From Flavobacteriaceae bacterium (GTDB lineage: Bacteria; Bacteroidota; Bacteroidia; Flavobacteriales; Flavobacteriaceae), in contig JABXHX010000011.1 of assembly GCA_013373385.1 (NCBI GenBank), forward strand, positions 1 to 64,000: a stretch of 64,000 nt of DNA. The letters run 5' to 3'. A program made the translations under genes and the position numbers. Shown here piece by piece: positions 8,439 through 16,186 of this stretch (within the stretch, counting starts at the first letter, position 1; every line of letters begins with the position of its first letter). The notes under the pieces were generated by a model. It saw only the letters and a program-made list of their open reading frames with translations, was not told where the DNA came from and ran no database searches.

Positions 8439-8852
8439 TCAGTTATTTAGTAATGTAATACATTCATCTTCTTTGCCTCTCATCAGGCTTTTTTCCTCTG
8501 CGGTTTTATCTTTAAAGCCGAGGTAATGTAACACACCGTGTATCATAACTCTGTGCAGTTCATTATCAAAAGAAACCTTAAAATCATTAGCATTTTCTTT
8601 CACTCTATCAACTGAAATGAAGATATCTCCACTTACAATTCTCCCAACAGTGTTGTCAAAACTAATAATATCTGTAAAGGTGTCATGATTTAAAAACTTA
8701 ACATTCAATGAATGCAGATAAGCATCATCACAGAAAATGTAATTAATTTCTCCTAACTTAAAGTCGTTCTTAATTATACAATCTTCAACCCATTGACTGA
8801 GTTGAGACTCATTAGATAGTGAAAAATTTGTTTCGTAATTAAATGTAATCAT
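8439..8852 (-). CDS. ybeY: Endoribonuclease YbeY (rRNA maturation factor)
   Basis: A zinc-dependent single-strand endoribonuclease needed for 16S rRNA 3'-end maturation and ribosome quality control; 137 residues. The metal motif reads HGVLHYLGFKD at 105-115. The two His ligands are His105 and His109, while the position that is the third His in the canonical HGxLHLxGYDH is Asp115. The upstream SFDN and SGDIFIS tracts are also typical. It sits four bases upstream of the DUF4175 gene's stop and reads in the same direction, with mnmG 43 bases further on, so the three probably form one transcript. Confidence 0.9.
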   Translation of the reverse strand: MITFNYETNFSLSNESQLSQWVEDCIIKNDFKLGEINYIFCDDAYLHSLNVKFLNHDTFTDIISFDNTVGRIVSGDIFISVDRVKENANDFKVSFDNELHRVMIHGVLHYLGFKDKTAEEKSLMRGKEDECITLLNN

Positions 8853-8855
8853 TCC

Positions 8856-11800
8856 TTATTGCTGCTTCGTATTCTTAAAATACTCTTGAACTTTCTTTTT
8901 GTAAATTTTTTGCAAAGGTAATGATTGTCTATTTAATATTTCTGTTTGATTGTAAAACAGTTTCTTTAGCAGCAACTGTACTTGTTTTGGATTGTGTTTT
9001 TGTTGGTTGGTAGTTGCTTTTCTCTTAGTATCTTTATCTTGTTCAAAAGCTGCTTTATCTAGCTTTAATAAGTTATATTGTAATTGCTGCATTTTTTGAA
9101 TGGTTTGTGGGTTAAACCCCTTTTCTAACATCTCATTCTCTAATTGTTCCATAGATTTTAAAATTTTCTTTGCAGCAGGATTGTTACTGTTCTTTGTCTT
9201 CTGCATGAGTTCTTGAAGCTCTTGTCTTAATTTAGCTTGCTCTTGGTAGGTTTGGTACAGGTCCTTATCTAAATTGTTTCTGTCATTACCATTATTTTTT
9301 TTACCTTTTTGCTGACTTTTTTTAGTGCCTTGCTGCATCTTTTTTACAATGTCTTGTTGCTTCTTAATTATATCTGGTAAGCTAAACGACTTCCCTCCTT
9401 TTTTTCCTTTTCCTGGATTAGACATTTTTGGTTGCTGCATATTGTCTAAAATATTGCTTAAAAAATCAGCAATATTATTAACAGATGTCATTACATATTG
9501 TTGGTTAGATGTTCCGTTACCAAATCTACTTTCTGCAAAGTTCTCTAAAGATTGATTAATATTGTAATGTATATTAGTCAAGTCTTTCTGAATAACAACA
9601 GAAACCTCAGGCATTTTCATAGATAACACATACAAGCTATCGTCTATGTGTTCAAAATAAGTCTTTAAAACATTTTGATGCTTTAGCTCTTTACCAAAAT
9701 TTGGGTGCGATGATGTTAGTTTGTAAAAACGCTTCATTAAATCTTCTTGCTGAAAAGAAAAGTTAAGCAGGTTTTCTAAAATAATTCTAAGCGATTTTAT
9801 ATTAGCTTCTTTCATTTCACCATTCATTGCCATCATAGATTGTTGCATCTTATCACTCATTTGTTGCATCTTTTGAGAAGCTTTTTTTTGACTCTTTTGC
9901 TGCTGGCTTCTGCTTTCTGATTGATTATTTTGAGAAGCTTTTTTTAGTTCTTTTGTAATTTCTTCCTGTTCTTTTTTGGTGTCAGGAAGTTGCATTGGTT
10001 GTTTTAGTTTGCTATTATCTTTTTTTAATTCATCTAACTCTTTTTGTACTTTCTTAAATTGTTCTTGTATCTTTTTTTGCGCATTTAGATTTGTTTGTTG
10101 TTGTTTACTAAGACTATCTTGATCTTTTGAAAGCTTTTTTAACTTATTTGCTATTTGCAATGTTTTTTGTTCAATATAAAAACGCTTGGTTAGCTCTAAG
10201 ATACGCTCTAAACTTCTTTCCTGTTGTTTATTTTGTTCTGCTAATTTTTTTATCCTTTTTAACAACGCTTCTTTATTGAGTTTTTCTGAAAGCTTTTTGA
10301 GTTCGTCTAATATTTTTTGTTCTTTCTCAAGTTTTTTTAACTCTTCAATCCTTTTTTTTAATTGTTCTTTTTTCTGTTGGATGGTTTTGTTGTCTGAAGG
10401 TAGGTCTTTGATATTCTCTTTAAGTTTGTTTGTTTGCTGTTGCATCATTTGCTTGTATTGCGCTTGACGCTTTAAATAATTATCAAGTTTTTTCTTATAG
10501 CTCCAATTAATGTTTTTGTTGTTTTGAAGGTTGTGTTGGATTTCTTTTAACTCAGATTTTTGTTGTTTTCTTTTTAATAGATTATTTTCAATAGATTTGA
10601 TTTGATTTTTTTGCTGTTGTACAGCATCTGCTTCAATCTCATCAATAGATTTGTTTCTGAAATTGAATTTTTTACTAGTACTATGTTTGCTACCATTAAC
10701 ACCATCGTTATCAAAAACTTGAAAGTAAATTTCGTAGTCTACCCCCTTTTTTAGTTCTAATTTCCCAGGAAAAGCAAAGTAAAAAGATTGATTTTCTTGT
10801 GTAGTTAGCTGAATTTTTTTTGTCTGAATTTTAGAAGGATTATTGATATCATAATAAACTGCTAATAATTTTTTTATCCCATAATCATCAGAAATATTTC
10901 CAACAAATTGAGCTGTATGTTGCAGGCTATCAATTTCTGATAAGACTTCTATCTTTGGAAACTCATCTTTGATCACATCAACCTTAAAAAACAATTTTTC
11001 AAAATCTTTTAACTGACTGTTAGATGATGCTATTTGATAACTAAATGATTGTTTTGCAACTGTTTTATAAGAAAAAACACCTTCACTTTGTTTAGAAAAA
11101 AAAGTTGTTGTTTTATTACTACGAAACGATAAAGAGTCGGTTTGTTGGGTTGCAATATTCCACGTAAGTTGAGTACCTTCTGGTACTAACACTGCACCTG
11201 CATTTTCAATTTTTTGTTTCTTTTTTTGCAGATAGTTCGGAAATTTTGCATCGATAGAAATGTTTTGAATCGTAGGTGTTTGTATAATTTCTAATTGATA
11301 CTGCTCAGAGGTAATTCCGTTTGCTTCAACATAAAATAAAATTTCTTTCTGAGTATCCGTAAATGTGTAGCTGAACTCATTGTTGTTGTTCTGTAAAAAA
11401 TAACTTTGATTCTTATAAAAAACCTTAACATCAAATGGTGTTACTTTTCCAAGAGTAATAAACTTTATCGTGAAAGGTTTTCCTTGAACAACTTTTAAAT
11501 TCTTGTTTTTTAACTTAAAAATAAATGGTGCTGGTGGTTGATAGGCGGTGTTATAATTTACTACACGTTTTAATGATGTATTAAAAACTATACTATTTCC
11601 TGTGATGAGAATCAACAACCAAATAAACACAGGTATTGCTGCGTATTTTAAGTACTTAATATTGGTTTTAAAATTAATGGCTTGTACAAACGGAACAGGT
11701 TGTAGTTCTTTTGACTTCTGTTCAATGCTAGCTAATAATAAATCAGATTGCTGATCTGTTGCTTTTAGTTGTAAAACATTGATTAGCTTGTCTCCTACTT

Positions 11801-12107
11801 TCGGAAAATGATTGCCAATAATTTTAGAGGATTCTGTGTGTGAAATTCCCTTTTTAATTCCGATTAATTTAAAAATAGGAGTTAGAATAAATCGGAATAA
11901 CAAGTAGGTTTCAACTAAAACAAACAACCAAAATAAAATGGTTCTTGGAGTAGGTTGCAACCATAAAAAATACTCTATAAAAAGTGTAAAAAAGAAATAC
12001 AACAATCCTAAAGAAAGAAATAATATACTTCCTTTAATCAATTCGTTCACGTAATATTTACGTACAAATTGATGTAGTTTTTTTTCTATGTTGGTATAGG
12101 TATCCAT
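8856..12107 (-). CDS. DUF4175 membrane protein with long coiled coils
   Basis: A 1083-residue envelope protein of unknown function that I assign to DUF4175. The first 170 residues contain three hydrophobic helices (about 24-48, 56-82 and 151-172). A beta-rich periplasmic-type region follows to about 490. The second half is extraordinarily rich in Gln, Lys, Glu and Leu and reads as several long coiled coils (for instance KQQKNQIKSIENNLLKRK and the KKLEKEQKILDELKKLSEK region). Near 905-950 a Gly/Ser/Lys linker with KGKKGGKS occurs. The C terminus is again helical. It is first in a leftward block with ybeY and mnmG. A scaffold role in the envelope is a guess from architecture. Confidence 0.75.
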   Translation of the reverse strand: MDTYTNIEKKLHQFVRKYYVNELIKGSILFLSLGLLYFFFTLFIEYFLWLQPTPRTILFWLFVLVETYLLFRFILTPIFKLIGIKKGISHTESSKIIGNHFPKVGDKLINVLQLKATDQQSDLLLASIEQKSKELQPVPFVQAINFKTNIKYLKYAAIPVFIWLLILITGNSIVFNTSLKRVVNYNTAYQPPAPFIFKLKNKNLKVVQGKPFTIKFITLGKVTPFDVKVFYKNQSYFLQNNNNEFSYTFTDTQKEILFYVEANGITSEQYQLEIIQTPTIQNISIDAKFPNYLQKKKQKIENAGAVLVPEGTQLTWNIATQQTDSLSFRSNKTTTFFSKQSEGVFSYKTVAKQSFSYQIASSNSQLKDFEKLFFKVDVIKDEFPKIEVLSEIDSLQHTAQFVGNISDDYGIKKLLAVYYDINNPSKIQTKKIQLTTQENQSFYFAFPGKLELKKGVDYEIYFQVFDNDGVNGSKHSTSKKFNFRNKSIDEIEADAVQQQKNQIKSIENNLLKRKQQKSELKEIQHNLQNNKNINWSYKKKLDNYLKRQAQYKQMMQQQTNKLKENIKDLPSDNKTIQQKKEQLKKRIEELKKLEKEQKILDELKKLSEKLNKEALLKRIKKLAEQNKQQERSLERILELTKRFYIEQKTLQIANKLKKLSKDQDSLSKQQQTNLNAQKKIQEQFKKVQKELDELKKDNSKLKQPMQLPDTKKEQEEITKELKKASQNNQSESRSQQQKSQKKASQKMQQMSDKMQQSMMAMNGEMKEANIKSLRIILENLLNFSFQQEDLMKRFYKLTSSHPNFGKELKHQNVLKTYFEHIDDSLYVLSMKMPEVSVVIQKDLTNIHYNINQSLENFAESRFGNGTSNQQYVMTSVNNIADFLSNILDNMQQPKMSNPGKGKKGGKSFSLPDIIKKQQDIVKKMQQGTKKSQQKGKKNNGNDRNNLDKDLYQTYQEQAKLRQELQELMQKTKNSNNPAAKKILKSMEQLENEMLEKGFNPQTIQKMQQLQYNLLKLDKAAFEQDKDTKRKATTNQQKHNPKQVQLLLKKLFYNQTEILNRQSLPLQKIYKKKVQEYFKNTKQQ

Positions 12108-12195
12108 CTAAATAATTAATAAAACTACTATTTTTTCTAAAAATGCAGTGTTAAAGCTTCTTAAAATATCACTTTTTTATCATTAGAATCTAAAG

Positions 12196-12203
12196 TATCT
12201 TTG
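12196..12203 (+). promoter_or_regulatory. -7 element of gltX
   Basis: TATCTTTG matches TAnnTTTG and ends 19 bases before the gltX ATG. No convincing -33 TTG is visible at the usual distance. Confidence 0.55.
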
Positions 12204-12222
12204 CGGCACTAAAAAAGAAAAA

Positions 12223-13746
12223 ATGGAATCTACTATTCGTGTTCGTTTTGCACCGAGTCCAACAGGACCGCTACATATTGGTGGTGTAAGAACCGCTTTA
12301 TTTAATTATTTGTTTGCTAAAAAGCATAATGGAACTTTTGTGTTACGTATCGAAGACACAGACCAAACACGTTATGTAGCAAATGCAGAACAGTATATTA
12401 TAGATGCTTTGAATTGGTGTACAATTCCGTTTGATGAAGGTCCAGGGAAAAATGAAAAATTTGGACCTTATCGCCAGTCAGAAAGAAAACATTTGTACAA
12501 AAAATATGCAGATGTATTAATAAATTCTGGCTGGGCTTATTATGCTTTTGATACCGCAGAACAATTAGATATACACAGAAAAGATCATGAAGCTAAACAA
12601 AAAACCTTTATTTACAATTGGCACAATAGAGCAAAGGGACGTTTGATAAATTCGTTGGTTTTATCTAAAGAAGAAGTGCAACGCAAAATAGAAAACGGAG
12701 AAAAATATGTAATTCGTTTTAAAACACCACAAGATGAAACCTTACTTTTAGAAGATGAAATTCGTGGATCCATTAAGATTGATACCAATACATTGGATGA
12801 TAAAATTTTGTTTAAATCAGACGGAATGCCGACCTATCATTTAGCAAATATTGTTGATGATCATTTAATGCAGATATCGCATGTAATTCGTGGAGAAGAG
12901 TGGTTACCTTCTTTGCCTCTCCACTATTTATTGTACAAAGCTTTTGGTTGGCAAGCTCCAAAATTTGCACACTTGCCATTGATTTTAAAACCTGTAGGTA
13001 AAGGAAAGTTAAGCAAACGTGATGGCGATAAACTAGGTTTCCCTGTATTTCCGTTAGAATATACCAATGAGCAAACAGGAGATGTGTCTCGTGGATATAA
13101 AGAAGATGGCTACTTTGCAGAAGCATTTATCAATATGCTTGCCTTACTGGGTTGGAATCCAGGTACAGAACAAGAAATCTTTTCTTTAGAAGAATTAATC
13201 AAAGAATTTGATTTAAGTAGAGTTAGTAAATCTGGAGCTAAATTTAGCCCAGATAAAACCAACTGGTTTAACCAACAGTATTTACAAACAAAAAGTGATT
13301 CAGAATTAACTGATTTATTTTTACCTATTCTTAAAGAAAAAGGGGTATCTTCAGAAAAAAGTTATGTAGAAAAAGTGGTTTCTTTAATTAAAGAAAGAGC
13401 TGTTTTTGTTACAGATTTTTGGAGTTTATCTGATTTCTTTTTCCAAGATCCAACAACATACGATGCTAAAGCAGCTAAAAAACAGTGGAAAGAAGAAACT
13501 TTTTCTTTAATGCAAGAACTGATACAGGTTATTGATAATATTGAAATTTTTTCATCAGCAAATACTGAAACCGTTATCAAAGAATGGATTACTTCAAAAG
13601 AAATTGGTTTTGGTAAAGTAATGCAACCCTTACGTTTAAGTTTAGTTGGAGCATTAAAAGGACCTCATTTATTCGATATTATTGAAATGATTGGTAAAAA
13701 AACAACTATTTCTAGAATCCAAAAAGCGATGGATACACTGCAATAG
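12223..13746 (+). CDS. gltX: Glutamyl-tRNA synthetase
   Basis: Charges tRNA-Glu with glutamate. It is a class I synthetase of 507 residues. The ATP-binding PSPTGPLHIGG spans 11-21 with the HIGH-type HIGG at 18-21. LRIEDTDQTR (41-50) is the glutamate-binding segment and KLSKR at 262-266 is the KMSKS loop. Because a separate GlnRS is encoded at 58.1 kb, this enzyme is probably discriminating rather than one that also charges tRNA-Gln. It is divergent from the DUF4175 gene and has its own promoter. Confidence 0.97.
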   Translation: MESTIRVRFAPSPTGPLHIGGVRTALFNYLFAKKHNGTFVLRIEDTDQTRYVANAEQYIIDALNWCTIPFDEGPGKNEKFGPYRQSERKHLYKKYADVLINSGWAYYAFDTAEQLDIHRKDHEAKQKTFIYNWHNRAKGRLINSLVLSKEEVQRKIENGEKYVIRFKTPQDETLLLEDEIRGSIKIDTNTLDDKILFKSDGMPTYHLANIVDDHLMQISHVIRGEEWLPSLPLHYLLYKAFGWQAPKFAHLPLILKPVGKGKLSKRDGDKLGFPVFPLEYTNEQTGDVSRGYKEDGYFAEAFINMLALLGWNPGTEQEIFSLEELIKEFDLSRVSKSGAKFSPDKTNWFNQQYLQTKSDSELTDLFLPILKEKGVSSEKSYVEKVVSLIKERAVFVTDFWSLSDFFFQDPTTYDAKAAKKQWKEETFSLMQELIQVIDNIEIFSSANTETVIKEWITSKEIGFGKVMQPLRLSLVGALKGPHLFDIIEMIGKKTTISRIQKAMDTLQ

Positions 13747-13789
13747 TTGTAACATTTTAAGGGTATGTACTACTTATAATTTATAAGGC

Positions 13790-13820
13790 TTTGAAATCAG
13801 TTTAAAACCTTGTATCTTTC
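13790..13820 (+). promoter_or_regulatory. Promoter of the SPFH-ybjQ pair
   Basis: TTTG at 13790-13793 and TATCTTTC at 13813-13820 are separated by 19 bases. Only the last base of the -7 element departs from TAnnTTTG. Confidence 0.55.
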
Positions 13821-13853
13821 ATTCGTATTACTAACCTTAAAAATTTATACGCT

Positions 13854-14777
13854 ATGCCTTTTCAATATTACATTATCATTGGTGCTTTACTTGTATTATT
13901 CGCTTCCTTTTTTATCGTAAAACAACAAACTGCTGCAATTATAGAGAGATTCGGTAGGTTTATTGCAATTAGACAGTCAGGTCTTCGTTTTAAAATACCT
14001 TTAGTTGATAGAATTGCTGGTAGATTAAGTCTAAAAATTCAACAATTAGATGTAATTGTTGAAACCAAAACTTTAGACGATGTTTTTGTAAAACTAAAAG
14101 TTTCTGTACAATACAAGGTTATCAGAGATAAAGTGTATGATGCTTTTTATAAGTTAGATTATCCGCACGATCAGATTACTTCGTATGTATTTGATGTAGT
14201 GCGTGCAGAAGTACCAAAGATGAAGCTTGATGATGTCTTTGTAAAAAAAGATGATATTGCTATTGCTGTAAAAACAGAGTTAAACGACGCCATGATAGAA
14301 TATGGATACGATATTATTAAAACCTTAGTTACTGATATAGATCCAGACTCTCAAGTAAAAGCTGCAATGAATAGAATTAATGCTGCAGAACGTGAAAAAA
14401 TAGCGGCGCAGTTTGAAGGAGATGCACAACGTATTTTAATTGTTGAAAAAGCAAAAGCTGAAGCAGAAAGCAAACGTTTACAAGGACAAGGTATTGCCGA
14501 TCAACGTAGAGAAATTGCGCGTGGTTTAGAAGAATCTGTAGAAGTATTAAATAAAGTAGGTATCAACTCTCAAGAAGCTTCTGCGTTGATTGTAGTAACG
14601 CAACATTATGATACACTGCAATCTATTGGAGAAGAAACCAACAGTAATTTAATACTATTACCTAACTCACCACAAGCTGGTAGTGATATGTTAAACAATA
14701 TGGTGGCTAGTTTTACAGCAAGTAACCAAATTGGAGAAGCAATGAAAGAAGCAAAACGCAAGAAAAAAGAAGACTAA
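13854..14777 (+). CDS. SPFH/band 7 (stomatin-like) membrane protein
   Basis: A 307-residue member of the SPFH superfamily, whose members form large membrane-anchored oligomers that organise lipid domains and tune proteases such as FtsH. A single N-terminal membrane segment at about 5-24 is followed by the band 7 domain (QTAAIIERFGRF to ITDIDPDSQ-like tracts, about 25-180), then an Ala/Glu/Lys-rich coiled coil (AEREKIAAQFEGDAQRI, about 187-245). The NfeD partner found with many SPFH genes is absent. Instead a YbjQ-family gene begins three bases after the stop and is surely cotranscribed. Confidence 0.85.
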   Translation: MPFQYYIIIGALLVLFASFFIVKQQTAAIIERFGRFIAIRQSGLRFKIPLVDRIAGRLSLKIQQLDVIVETKTLDDVFVKLKVSVQYKVIRDKVYDAFYKLDYPHDQITSYVFDVVRAEVPKMKLDDVFVKKDDIAIAVKTELNDAMIEYGYDIIKTLVTDIDPDSQVKAAMNRINAAEREKIAAQFEGDAQRILIVEKAKAEAESKRLQGQGIADQRREIARGLEESVEVLNKVGINSQEASALIVVTQHYDTLQSIGEETNSNLILLPNSPQAGSDMLNNMVASFTASNQIGEAMKEAKRKKKED

Positions 14778-14780
14778 ATT

Positions 14781-15098
14781 ATGATTATTACTACAACAAA
14801 TACATTAGAAACGCATCAAATAAAACAATACATTGGTATTGTTAGTGGCGAAACAATTATTGGTGCAAACATCTTTAAAGATTTCTTTGCAGGGATTAGA
14901 GATATTGTTGGTGGGCGTTCTGGTTCTTACGAACGTGTATTACGAGAAGCAAAAGATACGGCCTTAAAAGAAATGAAAGATGAAGCCCTACGATTAGGAG
15001 CTGACGCTATTATTGGTGTAGACTTAGATTATGAAACAGTAGGTGCAAAAGGCGGGATGTTAATGGTTACTGCCTCTGGAACCGCAGTAAAGTTTTAA
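14781..15098 (+). CDS. YbjQ/UPF0145 family protein
   Basis: A 105-residue cytosolic protein of the YbjQ (DUF74) family. It has the expected [17 protein letters not shown] tract at about 22-38, the glycine-rich GGRSGSYE turn, and the C-terminal [16 protein letters not shown]. The family forms pentamers and is sometimes labelled heavy-metal-binding, but no function is proven. It begins three bases after the SPFH gene and is closed by a strong terminator, which defines a two-gene operon. Confidence 0.85.
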   Translation: MIITTTNTLETHQIKQYIGIVSGETIIGANIFKDFFAGIRDIVGGRSGSYERVLREAKDTALKEMKDEALRLGADAIIGVDLDYETVGAKGGMLMVTASGTAVKF

Positions 15099-15110
15099 AA
15101 TTAGAAACAA

Positions 15111-15138
15111 AAAACCGAAGCGTTTGCTTCGGTTTTTT
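15111..15138. terminator. Bidirectional terminator between ybjQ-like gene and tatA
   Basis: ACCGAAGC (15114-15121), loop GTTT, GCTTCGGT (15126-15133), with A run before and T run after. The two flanking genes converge here. Confidence 0.9.
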
Positions 15139-15158
15139 AGTCTTATTAATAGTTGTGA

Positions 15159-15353
15159 TTAACTATTTTTTTTCTCGTCAATTTTTTCAGTTTCATCATC
15201 TTTAGAGGCTTTCTTAAATTCTTTGATTCCTCCACCTAAACCTTTCATTAATTCTGGTATTTTTCTACCTCCAAATAAAAGTAATACTACCACAGCAATA
15301 ATAATTACCTCTGGTCCTCCAAACCAACCTAAAAATATATTTAATACATTCAT
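15159..15353 (-). CDS. tatA: Twin-arginine translocase subunit TatA/E
   Basis: Pore-forming subunit of the Tat pathway that exports folded proteins. From the ATG at 15353 it has 64 residues: a short N-terminal helix, a membrane helix with [15 protein letters not shown], then the hinge and amphipathic helix starting [17 protein letters not shown], and an acidic/Lys tail. The frame extends six codons upstream to a GTG, but that codon overlaps the -7 element at 15371-15378, so it cannot be on the mRNA. TatC is not in this window. Confidence 0.92.
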   Translation of the reverse strand: MNVLNIFLGWFGGPEVIIIAVVVLLLFGGRKIPELMKGLGGGIKEFKKASKDDETEKIDEKKNS

Positions 15354-15370
15354 TATTTCTAATTTTGACA

Positions 15371-15378
15371 CAAAGATA
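15371..15378 (-). promoter_or_regulatory. -7 element of tatA
   Basis: Read on the minus strand the octamer is TATCTTTG. It ends 17 bases before the ATG and overlaps an upstream in-frame GTG, which decides the tatA start. Confidence 0.6.
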
Positions 15379-15392
15379 CAAAAAGCTTTTTA

Positions 15393-16070
15393 TTAATTCT
15401 TCGCTTCTATAGTTCCTCCTAAAACTTTTTTTGTCTTTAATACTTCTGGTTTTCCTTTGTAAAAAATGGTTCCTCCAAAATTAATTTTTGCATCTAAAGC
15501 ATCACCTACATTTACTTCTGCTTTACCTCCAATGGCTGCTCTTACTACAGAAGAGTTTTCTGCTTTTAATTGGTAACCATGATAAACACCTGCATCTTGT
15601 ACTTCTACATTTTGGTTTTTTGTAGTTCCTGTTAATTTAATTACTCCGCCAGAAACTGCTTTTACTGTGAGGTATTTTACTTTTATAACCATGTTAATAA
15701 AAGCAGTTTCTTGTGTTTTTATTTCAACTTTAGATTGTTCAAAACCTTTTCCAGTAATTGTTGCTCCTTCATTTGCATCAATTACATCGATATCTTTAGA
15801 ATAATACAACACAATTTTTGCTTCTCCATTAGCTAGTGCTTCTGGAAATGCTAAATAAAGTTTAAGTACATTTCTATTGAGCTTTACAACAACTTTTTTT
15901 GCTTTTTCTCCTGTAATAACAAGTTCTTGCTTGTCTGATTTTACAAGCTCTACCTCAATACCATTATACACCTTTAGAACAGTAAAATCTCCTACCTTTT
16001 TTGTAATTGAGTTTTGACTATAACTAATGAATGATAAAAATAATACAAGGGGTAATATTAATTTTTTCAT
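15393..16070 (-). CDS. Secreted head-GIN (DUF2807) domain protein
   Basis: A 225-residue exported protein. The signal peptide MKKLILPLVLFLSFISYSQ ends at about residue 19. The rest is a regular beta structure of the DUF2807 putative adhesin head type: repeated short strands with turns at Gly/Asn (GDFTVLKVYNGIEVELVKS near the start; a C-terminal VNVGDALDAKINFGGTIFY). Members are common in Bacteroidota, located in the periplasm or at the cell surface, and not functionally defined. It is leftward, 40 bases upstream of the tatA ATG, with a tatA promoter between. Confidence 0.82.
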   Translation of the reverse strand: MKKLILPLVLFLSFISYSQNSITKKVGDFTVLKVYNGIEVELVKSDKQELVITGEKAKKVVVKLNRNVLKLYLAFPEALANGEAKIVLYYSKDIDVIDANEGATITGKGFEQSKVEIKTQETAFINMVIKVKYLTVKAVSGGVIKLTGTTKNQNVEVQDAGVYHGYQLKAENSSVVRAAIGGKAEVNVGDALDAKINFGGTIFYKGKPEVLKTKKVLGGTIEAKN

Positions 16071-16186
16071 ACGTTCTTTTTATACTAATAAAGATTTTTT
16101 TCTCTTTTTATTGTAATTACATCGTATGAAAGTATAAAAAAAGGATTAGATGTTTCCAATTCTTAAGGATTATTTTATCTTTTATT

